Position numbers and translations under genes: made by a program
DNA from: Phallus indusiatus
Taxonomy: Eukaryota; Basidiomycota; Agaricomycetes; Phallales; Phallaceae
Assembly (NCBI GenBank): GCA_027605045.1
Contig: JAQFWX010000009.1
Span: 248,001 to 312,000 of the forward strand
DNA length: 64,000 nt
Direction of reading: 5' to 3'
In this document: positions 36,765-51,100 of the stretch, one piece after another
Position numbering within the stretch: position 1 is the first letter of the stretch
How the letters are laid out: every line of letters starts with the position of its first letter
The notes under the pieces: model-generated
Told to the model about the DNA's origin: nothing
What the model saw: the letters and a program-made list of their open reading frames with translations, nothing else
Database searches by the model: none

Positions 36765-38759
36765 TCAAGATTCCAATTCTCGGACCGTATATCCTATATC
36801 TTTCCACTCACGCATTTCCTTGCCGTGTTTAATTGTAAACCTTATCAATCTAGTCGCGGGCACTCGTTATACAAATGTGTGGTAAGCGGATAAGAGATAT
36901 ACTTACAGGTATCCTAAAAGACTGATCACTGCGGCGAGAGTGTTGGTTGGTCCAACTCCGATCGCTTGGACAAGAGGTAGGACCGTACTAGAGGTAAGTG
37001 CGGAGAAGGCGAGACGACATGTTCTTGATAAATTTATAAGCATCGAGGAAATTATGGATGCATAGTCAGCTAACTCACAAAGCCACAGCCGTGGCTTCTG
37101 CGCTCCTGGAGTGAAGGATATCCACGACATATGTATTCGTAGGAGCCAACACAACGTCAACCTAATAATCACTTTGAGGACGTGAATTGAAGTGAAGACA
37201 GACGAGCTCTTACCCCCAGCCCGTTCATAAAAATAGCGAACAAGCATATAATCAACCCTATATTTCCCGGTACAAACTTAACCGTCCAGCCAAACACGAA
37301 AACAGATAGGGGTGCTATGATTAGAGCGCCTGGTGTTGCGGCCAGCAGTCTGTCCTCGGGTACCCATTCGCCCCCTCGACGTTTTCGACCAGCAATAACT
37401 GCTTTATCTGACAAGCGGCCCGATATATATGCACCCACTATAGTTATATTTTTTATGGTTTGTGAATGATACTTTGGGAAGTGAGATCTTACAAGCGTTG
37501 CCGACGCCTGCTGGGAAAAGACAAGCACCAAGGAGTAACGGGGAAGTTATATTATATTTCTGGCCCTGAAAAAAAAAACAATGAGCCAGGAATTAAGGAG
37601 TAGCAGTAAGGCATTCACAGCAGTATACGCGATAGGTATAAACAAAGCTAAACGTCTTTGAGAGAGGTCTTCATATGCATATATTTTCAGAATACACTCA
37701 CCAACATCGGTCAGGAGAGCAAGCCCGCCTGCAGTAATCTAGCGCATGCAAGTTAAATCAGATGTGTGGAAAATGCTAAGTGTCTTACAACTGCAAGATA
37801 AGGGTATCCTCGTAACAATGTCAAAGGGCCAAAAGGGTTCAGCCAAACAAAACGGAATCGACTAGCTGGTCGATCTGTACCACTCTCTTGAGCCAATGCC
37901 TTGTCGATACCACGTGAGCCACGATGAGATGTTTCCGGGAGCGAGAGGAATATGGTTATAAATGAAGCAAAGGCGAAACAGAATAGTGCGAGGTACGTCG
38001 TGCGCCAAGACGAGACAGTAGAAATGAGACCACTGAGTAATGGTGCTGCGGCAAATCCCAAAAGAACAGACTAAGAGAGAAAGAATCAAAAGCATATAGC
38101 ATACTGTCACAAGGAAAGTCGTACACCGAAATAAATCCCCATAGCAGCCCCTCGCTCCTCAATCCGATAGATATCTGAAATGGTCGCCCCGCCTTGACTC
38201 ATTAGACTTGATGCGCCCAGAGCTTGAATGATGCGTGAGATGAACAGGTGAACAACAGTTCTTGAGAAATATACGCCAAGCGTTCCAACACAGGCAAGTG
38301 GAAGAGATGCAAGGTAAACGCTGCGACGACCATCTATGGATACTGATTTTAGCGGAAAAGTTACATTTGATGTCACCAACACTTACAAAAAGCTGAGTAT
38401 GGGGCCCAAATGAGGGTTCCAACTGCGACAACAAAAGTATACAGACTGATAGAAAAGCTTTGGTACAGAACATGTTAATTTCTCAGCATGAGGAACGAGT
38501 CAAAAGCTTGCCGAACGTTATGAGAACTGCGCTTGCGTCTAAATCATTTGCCACTGAAGGTATTAAAGGAATAAACGAGCTCGCAGCAAAAGCTTGTCGC
38601 GATGTTTTCTCAGTTCGAATGACTGAGTTGATTTCTTCAGTACTTACGAGCAATTGCTCCAGCAAAAATTATGGTTACAAGAATAAAACGCTTTCGGACG
38701 GGCGTGAATCGATCGTAGGCATCTTTTTGAGTCAAAAGGAGGGGGTCCACTTCAGACAT
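36765..38759 (-). CDS. MFS transporter, DHA1 (drug:H+ antiporter) type
   Basis: A multi-helix membrane exporter predicted to use the proton gradient; the substrate is unknown. The start at 38759 gives MSEVDPLLLTQKDAYDRFTP, a cytosolic leader. TM1 is at RFILVTIIFAGAIA, followed by SSFIPLIPSVANDL. TM2 and the loop A motif lie at VVAVGTLIWAPYSAF to RRSVYLASLPLACVG, then FISRIIQALGASSLMSQGGA and IYRIEERGAAMGIYFG. The central loop is GSRGIDKALAQESGTDR. The C-terminal half has GAYISGRLSDKAVIAGRKRR, LIIAPLSVFVFGWTVKFVPG, GIVGPTNTL-like sequence and a tail KHGKEMREWKDIGYTVRELE. About ten introns. The last exon (to the stop at 36765) lies after a gtaagt donor and is easily missed. About 480 residues, intact. 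Divergent from TOP2. Confidence 0.82.
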
Positions 38760-38970
38760 TGTTGATGGGATTTGAAATGCGCGATGGGCTATAGGTCATT
38801 ACGCCACATTCGTATTGTGGTCACTGACTCACTGGTAACCTCCATGTCACGGTGTCACGTGAGTGTTGCGGCGCGGTCCTGTCATGCTCGTGTCACACCG
38901 TGTCGCGTCTCGTTTGCCATCACTCTTCCGTCCCTTGATCCTCCCATCTCGTCGCGCAAGTCAGTACTCA
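38760..38970. promoter_or_regulatory. divergent promoter, MFS transporter / TOP2
   Basis: It contains a CACGTG E-box-like hexamer at 38856-38861. Two inverted copies of a CACGGTGT element (near 38848-38855 and, as ACACCGTG, near 38895-38902) flank it. This is richer in GC than neighbouring intergenic DNA. The two start codons are 211 bp apart. Confidence 0.45.
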
Positions 38971-41900
38971 ATGAGCGACTTTGACTTCGAAAATCAAATG
39001 TCAGACTCAGGCTCTGAAGGCTATGTTCCTGCCTCGAAAAAGGTGCGTTACTATTCTGCAGGATACTGCTTTCCCGGTTGGTAATGTTCACAGGCCAAGG
39101 CTCCTCCTAAATCTACGAAAGCTCCGGCTAAAGCAGCCCCTACTAAACCCAAAGCAACTGCCGCAAAGGCTAAGAAGAAATCAACCAAGGTTCTCGGAGA
39201 GATAGACGAAAATGGTGCTGAACGGATGGATGTTGATACATTGGGGAATTCAGATGGGGATAGCGACGCTGAACCAGTGAGAAGGGCGTTAACACCACCA
39301 CCACTTCCTAGAGGGAAAGATAAAACAGCTACACAAATGTATCAAAAGGCACGTTTCCCTTGTGTTATCACCCTCGGATGTCTGACAGTTCTGACTTTCT
39401 TAAAGCTCACCCAACTGGAACACATTCTCAAACGTCCAGATTCTTATATTGGTAGCGTAGAGGCCCATACTCAGCATATGTGGGTGTATGACTCCGAAAC
39501 CAAGCGCATGACAAATAGGTACTTTTTTCGTTGCCTTGTGCGAACCCTCCTTAATTGACCACAACAGGGAAATTAAGTACGTACCAGGATTTTTCAAGAT
39601 CGTCGACGAAATTTTGGTTAACGCGGCTGATAACAAAGTATGAGTTCTATACTTATAGCGCGCTGATTTTCGTGATGATTACCATGTTTGACTAGATTAA
39701 CGATCCGAATATGACGACGCTTAAGGTCAATATTGATGTGGAAGAGGGTACCATCTCGATTTATAATGATGGGAAAGGAATCCCTATCGAAATACACGCG
39801 ACTGAGAATATCTATATTCCCGAGCTCATTTTCGGTCACCTCTTGACATCCTCCAATTATGATGACGACGAGAAGAAACTCACCGGTGGTCGTAATGGAT
39901 ACGGTGCCAAGCTGGCTAATATCTATTCTCATGAATTTACTGTCGAAACCGCGGACAAGAATACGTCTCAAAAATATAAACAGACGTGGACGGAAAACAT
40001 GACCAAAGTTGGCAAGGCGAAGATTACCAAAACAAGTGGCAACGTAGAGTTCACTCGTATTACCTTCCGTCCAGATTTGAAGCGTTTTGGAATGTCGGAA
40101 ATCGATGAGGATACCCTCGCATTGTTGAAGAAGCGTGTTTATGATATGGCCGGTACAGTCAAAGATGTCAAGGTATTCTTGAACGATGAACGTCTCAAGA
40201 TCAAAAACTTCAAACAGTATGTCGAGATGTACCTGTCTTCCGCCGCAGCGGAAGCGTCCGAGAACTCAGGAGGGGCTGCCACAGTTAAGCAGACAGTCGT
40301 TTACGAGCAACTTAGTTCCCGTTGGGAGGTTGCCTTTGCTGTTTCGGACGGGTCTCCCCAACAGGTTTCGTTCGCCAATTCCATAGCTACTACCAAAGGT
40401 GGTACGCACGTACAGCTCATTCAAGATCAGATTGCAAAATATCTCATGGCCACGATCACGAAAAAGAACAAGGGTGCGACAGTGAAGGCGCACCAAATCA
40501 AGAACTACATGTGGATTTTCGTGAATGCTCTTATCGAAAATCCGACCTTTGACAGTCAAACAAAAGAGATGCTCACGTTGACTGCCAGCAAGTTCGGCGG
40601 AACCAAGCCAGTGTTGACAGAGGAATTTCTCAAGAGAGGTTTGAATTTCAAACTTTATTATCAAAGTACCTTGTATTAACACCAATTCAGTGGCCAAGAG
40701 TTCAATTATCGAGAATATCCTCAACTGGGCCAAATTCAAAGCGGACCAAGAAATTAAGAAAACGGACGGTTCGAAACGAACTAGGTATCCTATTCCAGCA
40801 TATGTAATCTCAGCCTCTACTAAACCATTTCTAGATTATCCGGTATGACAAAATTATCTGACGCGAATAATGCCGGCGGAAGAAATGCGTCGAAATGCAC
40901 ATTGATTTTAACAGAAGGAGATTCTGCGAAGGCGTTAGCGATAGCAGGGCTCAGTGTCGCCGGTCGAGATAATTTTGGAGTGTTCCCTTTGCGTGGTAAA
41001 CTGTTGAATGTTCGCGAAGCAAATCATGGTCAAATCATGAAGAACGAAGAAATTCAGAATATCAAGAAAATCCTAGGTTTGCAACATAACAAGGAGTATA
41101 GTGACGTGTCCACGTTACGATATGGGAGCCTCATGATCATGACTGATCAGGTATGCATGTTCTGGTGTTTCAGAGAGTACAGATTTTTAAGTAATTGATA
41201 GGATCATGACGGTTCACATATCAAAGGCCTGCTAATTAACTTTCTCGATCATTTCTATCCGTCGCTTTTGCGAATCCCCAATTTCCTCGTGGAGTTCATC
41301 ACACCAATTGTTAGGGTAAGTATTCGCATTCACTCATGAATAACTTTTGCAATGTTCCCGGTGCTTCAGGTTACGAAAGGCACTCAAAGCATCAATTTTT
41401 ATACTATTCCCGAATATGAACAATGGTTGGAACAAACTCCCAACTCATATAGGTGGAAACATAAGTACTACAAAGTAAGTTTCGCTTTTGAATAACCTAG
41501 ATTATGATTTCAATATTATTTCAGGGATTGGGAACAAGTACCGATGAAGATGCCCGTTTATATTTCCGGCAAATGGCGAAGCATATGATACCTTTCACGC
41601 CTTTGAAGACTGAAGACAAGGATTTGATCGACCTTGCTTTCAGTAAAAAGAAGACTGAAGAACGGAAGGACTGGTTACGGCAGTTTAGGGTACGCTAGCA
41701 GCTTCAAACTATTGAAGATCATCCTGGGCTAATTTTGCGTAGCCTGGAACATACTTGAATCATGATGTTGATGAAATTCCGATATCAGATTTCATCAACA
41801 AAGAACTAATTCTGTTCTCGATGGCGGATAACATTCGATCCATTCCGTCCGTCATAGATGGTCTGAAACCAGGTCAACGAAAAGTGATGTTCGGTACATT

Positions 41901-44344
41901 CAAGAAAAAACTCAAGTCAGAAATCAAGGTAAGTTAATTTTTCCTTTTCCAGTATTCGTTCATTTAGCAAATGTTTGTCTGTCCGTAGGTACAACAACTT
42001 GTCGGTTATGTTTCTGAACACGCTCAATATCATCACGGTGAAACGAGTCTGATGTCAACTATTGTCGCTCTGGCTCAAGATTTCGTTGGGAGCAATAATG
42101 TTAATCTGCTGAAACCCGATGGACAGTATGGTAGTCGTGAAAAGGTAAAGTTTGTCTAGATTCTCTTTGAGCCCATATGTATGTCTTATTTTTCGCAACC
42201 AGGGTGGTAAAGATCACGCCTCGGCTCGTTACATCCACACTATGCAGTCATCTCTTGCCCGCACAGTATTTCACCCTGCTGATGATCCCCTGTTGAATTA
42301 TCAGACTGAAGATGGCAAGAGCATCGAACCTGATTGGTACATGCCCATACTTCCTGTCGTACTCCTAAACGGTGTAGAAGGTATTGGAACAGGTGAGCAT
42401 TCTGAGTATGGCACGTATTCCGCTGCTTATCAGAGTATAGGTTGGAGTACATCAATCCCCAATTACAATCCGGTAGACGTTGTAGCAAATATAAAACGAC
42501 TGATGGCTGGAGAGGAGCAAGTCCCTATGCTTCCCTGGTGGCGAGGTCACACGGTAAATTGTTATCTCTGTATTTATAGCTCCATTCCTCACTTGACATT
42601 CAGGGTGAAGTGAAAAAGGTTGGCGACCACAAGTATGAGGTTTATGGGCGTGCGGAGCGCGTCGACGCTAAAACAGTTGATATTTCCGAACTTCCCATTT
42701 ATCGATGGACGCAAGATTTCAAAGGCGAATTGGAAGCTCTCTGCGGCGAGAAAGGAGATGGGCCACTAAAGGTTACTTCAAGTTCATTCAGTACTATTTA
42801 TTTCCTCCTAACGTCACTCATAGGACTATAAAGAGCACTCAACCACGACGGCTATCTCATTCACACTTACTATGTCGGAAAAGGAGCTCGATAAAGCCGT
42901 TGAACAAGGCCTGATCAATTATTTCAAGCTGATTACAAAGATTAGCACGAACAACATGATGTGTTTCGATGTTGAAGGCAAGATCAAGAAATATAACACA
43001 CCAGAGGAAATAATTGAGGAGTTTTATACCATACGCTTGGCTTATTATCAGAAACGAAAAGTAAGCGAATCATACTGATTATTAGCTCATTGAATTCAAT
43101 TCTTTCAAAAGGATTTCCTTGCTAACGAACTTGAGATGCAATTGGACAAGCTCTCAAATCAAGTCCGATTCGTGCAGATGATTATCAAAAAGGAACTGGT
43201 GGTCTCGGGTCGTAAGAAAGCTGATATTGTTGGCGATCTCCGTCAACTGGACTTCAAACACATTCCGAAAGTTGTGAAGGTCAAGGCTCCTGCAGATCTC
43301 GAAGATGTTCCAGAGGAAGAAGAAGAGGAAGTAGACGCTAGCGGTGCTAACACTGATTACGATTACTTGCTTGGGATGGCTATTTGGAATTTGACTCAAG
43401 AAAAGGTACAGTTTCTAAAACAGACTAAAGCAATTGTAGTGACCTCTCTTTTCAGGTTGAAAAACTCAAGCAACAACGTACTGAGAAAGAACAAGAACTT
43501 ATGGTTCTCCTGAAGAGAACTCCCATTGGTATTTGGACTGAAGATTTAGACGCATTTTTGGTGGAATGGGATGTGAGTATATTGTGTCGACTTTCCTTGG
43601 GTATTCATCCTGAACTCCGAGTCAGCTTGCGGGTAAAGAATGGGTTCGTTTGCACGGTGGTAACGACAAGGCGAAACCTGCCAAGCGCAAGCAGACAACG
43701 CTTAAAACCAGGAAATCGTTGGGAGAACCTCGAGATGATTCGGAAGACGATTTCAAGCCGACGAAAGCGAAAGCTAAAAAAGCCCCTGCTCCGGCTGTAA
43801 AGGACAAACCGGTGGCTACGACATCGAAAGAGAAACTTCCTGCCGTCAAACCGAAGTACGAGGAAAGCGATGAAGATGCCGAGATTATTCCTGCACCTAA
43901 ACCCAAACCAATGGAGAATCCCTTAAATATATCAGACTCAGATTCGGAGGAAGATAAACCAATTGTAAAAGCTGCGCCGAAAAGAAAGAAGTATGTCCTT
44001 ATCGTTGTTTTTCTTTGCCACGATTTACTTAGTATTCTTGTAGCGATAGCTTCGTCATAGACAGCGATGAAGACGAAAAACCAGCGAAAAAGACGAAGAT
44101 AACCAAGGCTAATACGGCAGCTAAGGCCCCAGCTAGCAAAGCGAAACCAAGAGTTGTGTCTAATCCGAAGAAGGCAGCTGCAAAAAAGAAAATCGATAGT
44201 GACAGTGAGGAAGGAGAGGATTCATTCAATCGTCTACCAACCCCTCCACCCCGCGATACGAAACCAAAACGAACAGCCCGCGCTCAACCACAGTACATTG
44301 AAGTGGGGTCGGACGACAATGACGATGACGACTTTGTTATTTAG
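38971..44344 (+). CDS. TOP2: DNA topoisomerase II
   Basis: Essential type IIA topoisomerase that passes one duplex through another during replication and chromosome segregation. The acidic/basic N-terminal leader ([17 protein letters not shown]) precedes the GHKL ATPase with [29 protein letters not shown] and the QTKEMLTL switch lysine region. TOPRIM shows [11 protein letters not shown] and, after an intron, [18 protein letters not shown]. The breakage-reunion domain has KPGQRKVMF and ASARYIHT with the catalytic tyrosine. The C-terminal domain is Lys/Ser/Asp-rich and ends [13 protein letters not shown]. About 17 introns. One of them (42393-42440) is 48 nt with no stop in frame, so retention would add 16 residues. 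About 1,500 residues, intact. Confidence 0.96.
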
Positions 44345-45141
44345 CTCTTCTCTTTCATTTATTCTCTTTACAGTCGAATGTACTCTAGTCGTACCATTAT
44401 TTTTACTTTTTATTTTAAGATAGTTGTTGAAGAAATGCATGTATTATTTTGAAATGGAGCGAAGTTAACAACTTGAGATTGTCAGATGATGACGTACATC
44501 CTCGAAGAAAGCCTCTGGTAGATAATATTGCGATACGTTTCAAAACTTCTGGCAAAAAGAGGTCACTTGAGACCTTGAAAAATCTGTCTTTGAAAAAGTA
44601 TTCATGTTTTGTCATGCAGAACGAGAATGCACCGAGGACGATGTATAATGTGCCGCCATCATCCGCCATCTTCCAAAGCCCAAAACAATTGTCCACCGAT
44701 CTGGTCGGCCTTGCCTTTGTCCTCCAACAACTGAGATGCGACTTGGAATACTGTGTCGCATAGTGACTACTAAATGGCTTTGTTTTGCGGTGTTTTTTGA
44801 TTTTCCTTTCATTAGCGCCAAAAGGAGCATCGCGGAATCAAATTATGCTGATGGCACCAGCAAGGTAACTCTAACCCGTGTGTATTGTCTGAACTCGCCT
44901 TTTTACTTGTCTGTCGCGGGACATTCACCGTCGCGTCCATTGTCATCGGGTGGAGGTCACGGTTATTTAAGTACGCTAATTTGCTTTGTGGTTTTTCCTC
45001 TCGTTCCGAACTTGTCTTGACTTTCTAACAAACCTTACCTAGCTCAAGATACCCTGTTTTTCTCTGGGTTATATTCATATACCATATTATACCAAAATAC
45101 TTTGAATATTGACTCGTCATTGCTGACCTTGAGCTTTTGCT
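44345..45141. other. intergenic region between TOP2 and the large coiled-coil gene
   Basis: About 800 bp between two plus-strand genes, with an AT-rich 3' flank after TOP2. Short open stretches near 44450-44760 have no recognisable protein character, and I do not call a gene. It probably also holds the promoter of the downstream gene. Confidence 0.5.
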
Positions 45142-48100
45142 ATGGTCGTGCAGCATCCGCAGTTGTCACGGCTCCAGATTCCCCAGCCAAACGCGTCGTT
45201 ACCACCTTTGTTCACGGGTCTACCTAGCGCACTTCATGGGAGCAATTTCCCCTTGGTCACGCCTATGAACACAACTTTTAACTCACAAATACCTCCGGTT
45301 GTTCCTCCTAGGCCTAGCCTTCACAGGTCGCACCCGTCGCTGATGTTCCCTACACCTGCTGCTGCTCTCGCTGCATCTTTCAATTCCGCCGGAATTCTGA
45401 ATGGTACATCCTTGCCAGGTTTTACCAAAGCAAGCAAACGAACCGCCAGTGTTAGCATAGGTGGTCCTCCAAAGGCGTCTCTTGGCGGTCCCAACAGAAA
45501 AATTGCCCCTCCGGCAACCCCCACTCCCGCTGCCTCACAAGCAGAGAAATTCAAAGCCAAGAAAATCACTGTCAAATTACCCATAGAAGAGGAATCGAGT
45601 GATAATGATGGAGGAGCGTTACCGTTATGGACAAGACGACCTCTTAAGGATTTTGTCATTTTCGACGAGCCGGTCGCCCCGGCAGATATACAATCCATTG
45701 AACATTACCTCATTGACGAAGTACCGCCGAATTCAATGCCTAAGACAATAGAAGTTTACTTGCCAGCTAAGGTATTTTTTTTGATTCTGTGCTCTACTCT
45801 CAGTCTGATTTTTAACCTTCGGACCTGCTTTTAGGCTGCGTGGGATGAATACTATCAAAAGCTTGTCGACCAAAGATTAGAAAAACTCGGCTTAGAGAAT
45901 GGACCTGCTGCATCCTCTCATCAACACGCTCGGGCTACCTCCGTGAGTCCTTCGTCCTCGTGGCCAACCACGTTCCGTTTACCTAAATGATTGTGCTTCT
46001 GTTAGATTTCCTCCCCGGCAGATCCTGCGCTTTTGATGTTTAAATTGAACAAGTTGCAACAGTCACGAGCCAACTCTGCTTCTGTTTCACCGCAACCACC
46101 ACCATCAGTCATTTCTATGACCTCCACTAATCCATCTCTGCCTCCACGTTTCCAACAAGGTGCTATGTCGCGACATGGCCATAGTTTCTCACTAGCAAAC
46201 TATAATCCGTCACAATTATATGCTCCCGTTACCATGTTTAATCCCTTGGCTACATCACCCGGAGTCAATATGGATCAAAGTGGGCCCTTGCTTGGGCACG
46301 ACATCCCACCGCGTTTACACGCGCCTCAAGGCGTAACGCCTCTATCGATAAACATGCCTTCCGCGACCCCATCAATTGTCTCTGCTGGACCGAGTCGCAC
46401 AGCTAGCACCAACCCAGATTTCCATAGAGGCTTTGGGCTTGACATTCCAGAAGAAGACGAAGAGGCTCTCCGCACATTTGGTCATTATGAAATTTCGTCA
46501 CTCCCTAATCAATTATCAGAAGACCTCGATGATGAAAACAGGGATCAATTACATGAATTGAAAGCAGTCGAAGAAGTAGATGAAAACGAAGATGATAATA
46601 CTACAGCCGGTGTTCACACTAGGCATGCTTCAAAAACTTCGATCTCGGTTCCTGCTTTCCCTGCACCAGTTGAAATACACGAAACTATAGAAGAAAATGT
46701 TCCGCCAGAGTTGGACCAACCCGTGCACTGGGATCTCTCAGGACGAGCGATCACTCCTATACCGTATCCGGAAGACAAGGGCACTCAAGAGATGGTTGCT
46801 GAATGGACTGGGTCAGAGGGGGAGGAAGCGGTACGCAAGGAACTTTTGAGTGTATTACTCCCTATGCTCATGTTGCTTCAACTTTACAGACAATGGACGA
46901 GTACTCTAACCCATCCGACGAAGAACGAGCTCGTCAAGCCAGAGCCGAACGTAAAGCTGCTCGTATGAAACAATCTATTGGCTCTGAGATTCCACGACGT
47001 TTACCCGAATTCCCCCTCCCTCCTGAAAAAACCTTAGTAATGCCACAATCATCCACAGATGATGATATCGTGTCTAATCCTAGCGAGGAAGGGAGAAATT
47101 TGGAGCAAAACGGTTGGTTCCATCCTCATCAACAGTATCCGCAAGATTACTCGTATTATCAGAATGGCGCAGATGCCCAGACACGTTCGCCTAGGCCATT
47201 ACCCCCTCTCCCGGATTCTCGTGCAGGCTCGGGACACGTTTCTCATCCTTCATCCTTACATCACTCTCGCCATCCATCAAATGTTCCCGAGTTTGAACCA
47301 CTTGCTGCTTCGACGGTTAAACGAGACTCCCTCAATCCATTTGCCAAGCCGTTTGTGTTCGGTGGTGGATCGTTAACAGTATCGACCGAAAACAGACCTT
47401 CAGTGGATATTACTCACGCTCGTCAACCTTCTGTTGCCCGTCCGCTGAATGTGGCTGCAGCTGAATTCAAACCTGGATTTACGTTTGTACCACCGGCTGG
47501 CGTGCCTAAGATATCCTTCCCATCCCCTGAAGCTCCGCGTCCGTTACCTCAGCCTCCGATTGGTCTGTCTCCGTCTAGGGTTCAAGGAAGAGAAAAGCGT
47601 CGAAGAAGGGAGTCAAGCGCGTCTGAGAGTATGCAGGATGATGAGGAAGCTGCCAGTGATGAAGGTGCCATGCATGCATTCCGATTCCCTCTTCTGCCTC
47701 TTCTACCTCTACGAATGTCCTCGCCTTTACATTTGGGTAGCGAGCGAGCCATTTCTCCATTACCTCCGAGGTCTGATATAGGACTTGGCCCATATAATCT
47801 CAAAGCTTCTAGTGATCTTTCGTTGCCTCTACCAAATACCCATCGTTACGCTGATAACCAACCCCCCCCGGCTGGAAGTGGGCACGTACAACATCAATCG
47901 GAAGGTGACATCTCGTATAACCCTCTCGAAAATGAGGAGGTTTCAAAGGTTGAAAATACAGAAGAGCAAGAAACACAGGCTCCCCGTGCTCAACCCGCCA
48001 CCTTACCCCGCAAACGACCCCCTGGTCTCGAATTCAGACATCCGGTGTCCACTAATACTGTGCCTGCCGCTTTGTTCAAGAAGGCCCTGGCTGCCACTGA

Positions 48101-51100
48101 AATGGATGGGCCTATCAGGTCAACTGTGAGGTCTCGCCTGAGCTCGCGCGAAATATTTGAGCACATCAACAGTCCTTCGCTTGACGATAACGACGTTCCC
48201 GCTATTGCTCGTATGGCATCCAGGTCGCATACATCGGAACCGCGACGACATGATGCTAGACCGATAGTCGATATATTCACCCCTGCCATTCCGACGGAGA
48301 TCTTAACTGCTGAAGATCGGAATTATGCATCCGTCAAAGATACCATGTCATCTATTTCCGAAACCAAGTCAACAGACTTCAGTCAAGGTGAACGTTCGAA
48401 TCGACTCGAACAGCGTCTCGAGGATATGTTGGATGATAGGATGGAACTGGCTAAGAAAGATCTGGTTGAAACACATAAACAAGCCACAGATCAATTGGTA
48501 TCCAGAGTCTTGGACGCTATGAAGGCTCAAGTTTCGGAACTCATTGAACGAAGTGAAGAAGGTACTGCTGACGCCAAAGGCGAGATTGACTTTGAGTTTG
48601 TCCGAACTATGTTAGAGGAGAGCGTCATGGATATTCGAACTGGTCTACGTCGCGATCTGGAAGATATTTTACGCACCGCTGAACCTACCCTCTCCTTGGA
48701 ACGAACCCCCACCTCCCTGCCAACTGATATCCGACCGATTCTGGAAGAATTTGGCAATCGCACCGTTTCCGCAGTCACTAATGCCGTAGTTAAATTTGCC
48801 AATCGCATTGACCAGATTGACGAATTAGGTCGTATTCGTGCCGCCGATGATCGCGAATCATTGCTAAGCGATATTTACACCATTCTTGCTCCTCACTTGG
48901 ACACGATGCAACATCCGCAAATTGATTTCGACGCGGTGACTGCCAAACTTGCGGAAGCAGTCAAACCGCACATTTCGCAGCTGATAGATCTCACTTCGGA
49001 CAAGAAAGAGACTGCTGGGCTGATTTTACAACGGCTTATGCCCGCCCTTAGCTCTCTGCTTGAAAGACCCACCCAAGTGGATACTGATGCTTTAGTCTCT
49101 CATTTGCGAGTCGAGTTGGCGCAAATGGTTCCTGCGTCAGATCCTCATCTTCTCAAGGAAGCCGTAGCGGATCTGGTCGTGGAGAGACTAGACTCAAGGC
49201 TAGCCGTCCGAGAAAAGGCGTACTCCAGCGAGACGTTGTACTCCCGAATTTCGGAACGAATCGACGATTTGCATGTACCTGTCAGCGATGTCCGCAAGGC
49301 AGTCGAGAGTCTGCAAAATGGACAAGATACGCTTCGAGAACGCAACGACGTTTTGAATACCCTCTATCAAGACATGGCTGCGCAGTTATTGGAGCTGCCG
49401 AAATCTGTTGGATCCGTAATCAACGACGTCAATGCATCAGTGCAACAACTGCAGGTTGATGCTAGATCCGGACTTTCGAGGTTGAACACGCTAGATCAAA
49501 TTGCGGCCGTATTAGAATCAACTAATTCTAACGTCGTCCAAGTTTCTCAGACTACTGAAGGACTAGTCTCGCGTTCTTCCATTTTGGCGGAGTCACAAGA
49601 AAAATTACTTTCAGTTGTAATGAGCTTACCGGGAGAGATCAACAGCGCTATTGCTTCTATCAAACACGCTCAGGCCGAATTCATAGCGGCGCAAAGTTCT
49701 TCACCAGATCACTCGGCTGAGATAAGAAATCTACAAGCTGCGAACGCCGAGTTACAGGTTCAACTTGCCAAAGCAAGAGGTGCTCATGGGCAAATCCGAG
49801 TAGAAAAGGATTTGATGCACGAGCGCATGGCGATTGCGGAAGGTGAATGCAGTGCGTTCCGTAATGAAGCTGAAGACTTGAAGAGCAAAATCTCGGCCAA
49901 GGAAACTGAAATTGCCGTGTCAGGCTTACGAATCACGAATTTGGAGGATGCCTTATCACATGCTAATTCCCGTCTTGAGATCTCCGAATCCACTGGTAGA
50001 GCGAAAGATGAGCGGATTGCAGAACTTGAGCGGCAGAATCGTCAATATACCCTTGATCAGCATCAGTACAAGTCACAAGTAAGTTTGTTTTTCTCTGCTA
50101 AAGTCACCTTATTGAGGTATCTTCTATAGGTCCAAAAACTTGAGTTGCAGGAAGAATGGCTCAAACGAGATAAGGACAGTTTGGAGATGCGCAATTCTCA
50201 ATTGGAAAGAGAACTTGAGCTCTTGACTTCTGAGCGATCACATTGGGAGGAGGTTCGTCGAACTTCAGAACGTGTAGAACAGCTTGTTCAAGCTGTCAAC
50301 AACGCGGAATCGAAGGAGTTGGCGGAGCTCAGGGCGGCCAGCGATAAAGCTAAAATTTTGGAGGGTGAGCACTTGGCGCTTCAGAAACGGTTCAAAGAGG
50401 GAGAGAATCGTATCGTCAATTTGGAGCGCGCAGCTCAAAGTGCCAAGCAAAATGTTGCCATGGCTCAGGATCACGCCACTGAATTAGAGCGACGCAATAA
50501 GGAATTAGAAACAGAATTAGATGCCACACGTGCAAGATTAGAGGAGACCGATGACATTCGCATGCAGCTCGATTCTGATTTGGCGTTAGTGAAACTGCAG
50601 CTGGAAGAGAGAGAACAGGCTGAAAGAACCGCAAAGGTAAGGGAACGTTGTCTTTTAGATTGACGTAAAATTAAATGAGAGGATAATGTCTAGGGGAAGG
50701 AGATAGAACTTCAGACCGAGATTTCTTCATTGCAGAAACAGCTCGCAAATCGCCGTAACGAACACGAGAATCCAACACGTGCACCTCAACCGCTATCTAT
50801 CATGAGTCCGCCACACTGGGGAGGTACAAACGGTCACAGTCAGGTACCACGCCCTTCCTCGAGAACTAGCACCTTGTATGGAGGAGGCTCACCTGTTACA
50901 CCGACGGACCTGTCATTCCGCAAAGCCCAGTTCACCTCCTCTCGGGCTCCTTCTGTAGTTGCCGAAACGCCCGTTAAAAAGGGAGTTTGGGAATCGATGC
51001 ACGCGCCACGGCCTACATTAGTTCCTCTTCGTCCAAGCACTCGCACCTCATATCCATCACGAGCTTCCATGCCTTCCCCCACTCCTAGCACAATAAGTAG

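Noticed and set aside
44449..44763. Open frame of 104 codons between TOP2 and the coiled-coil gene
   Set aside because: No domain or paralogue evidence. It probably lies in 3' UTR or promoter DNA.
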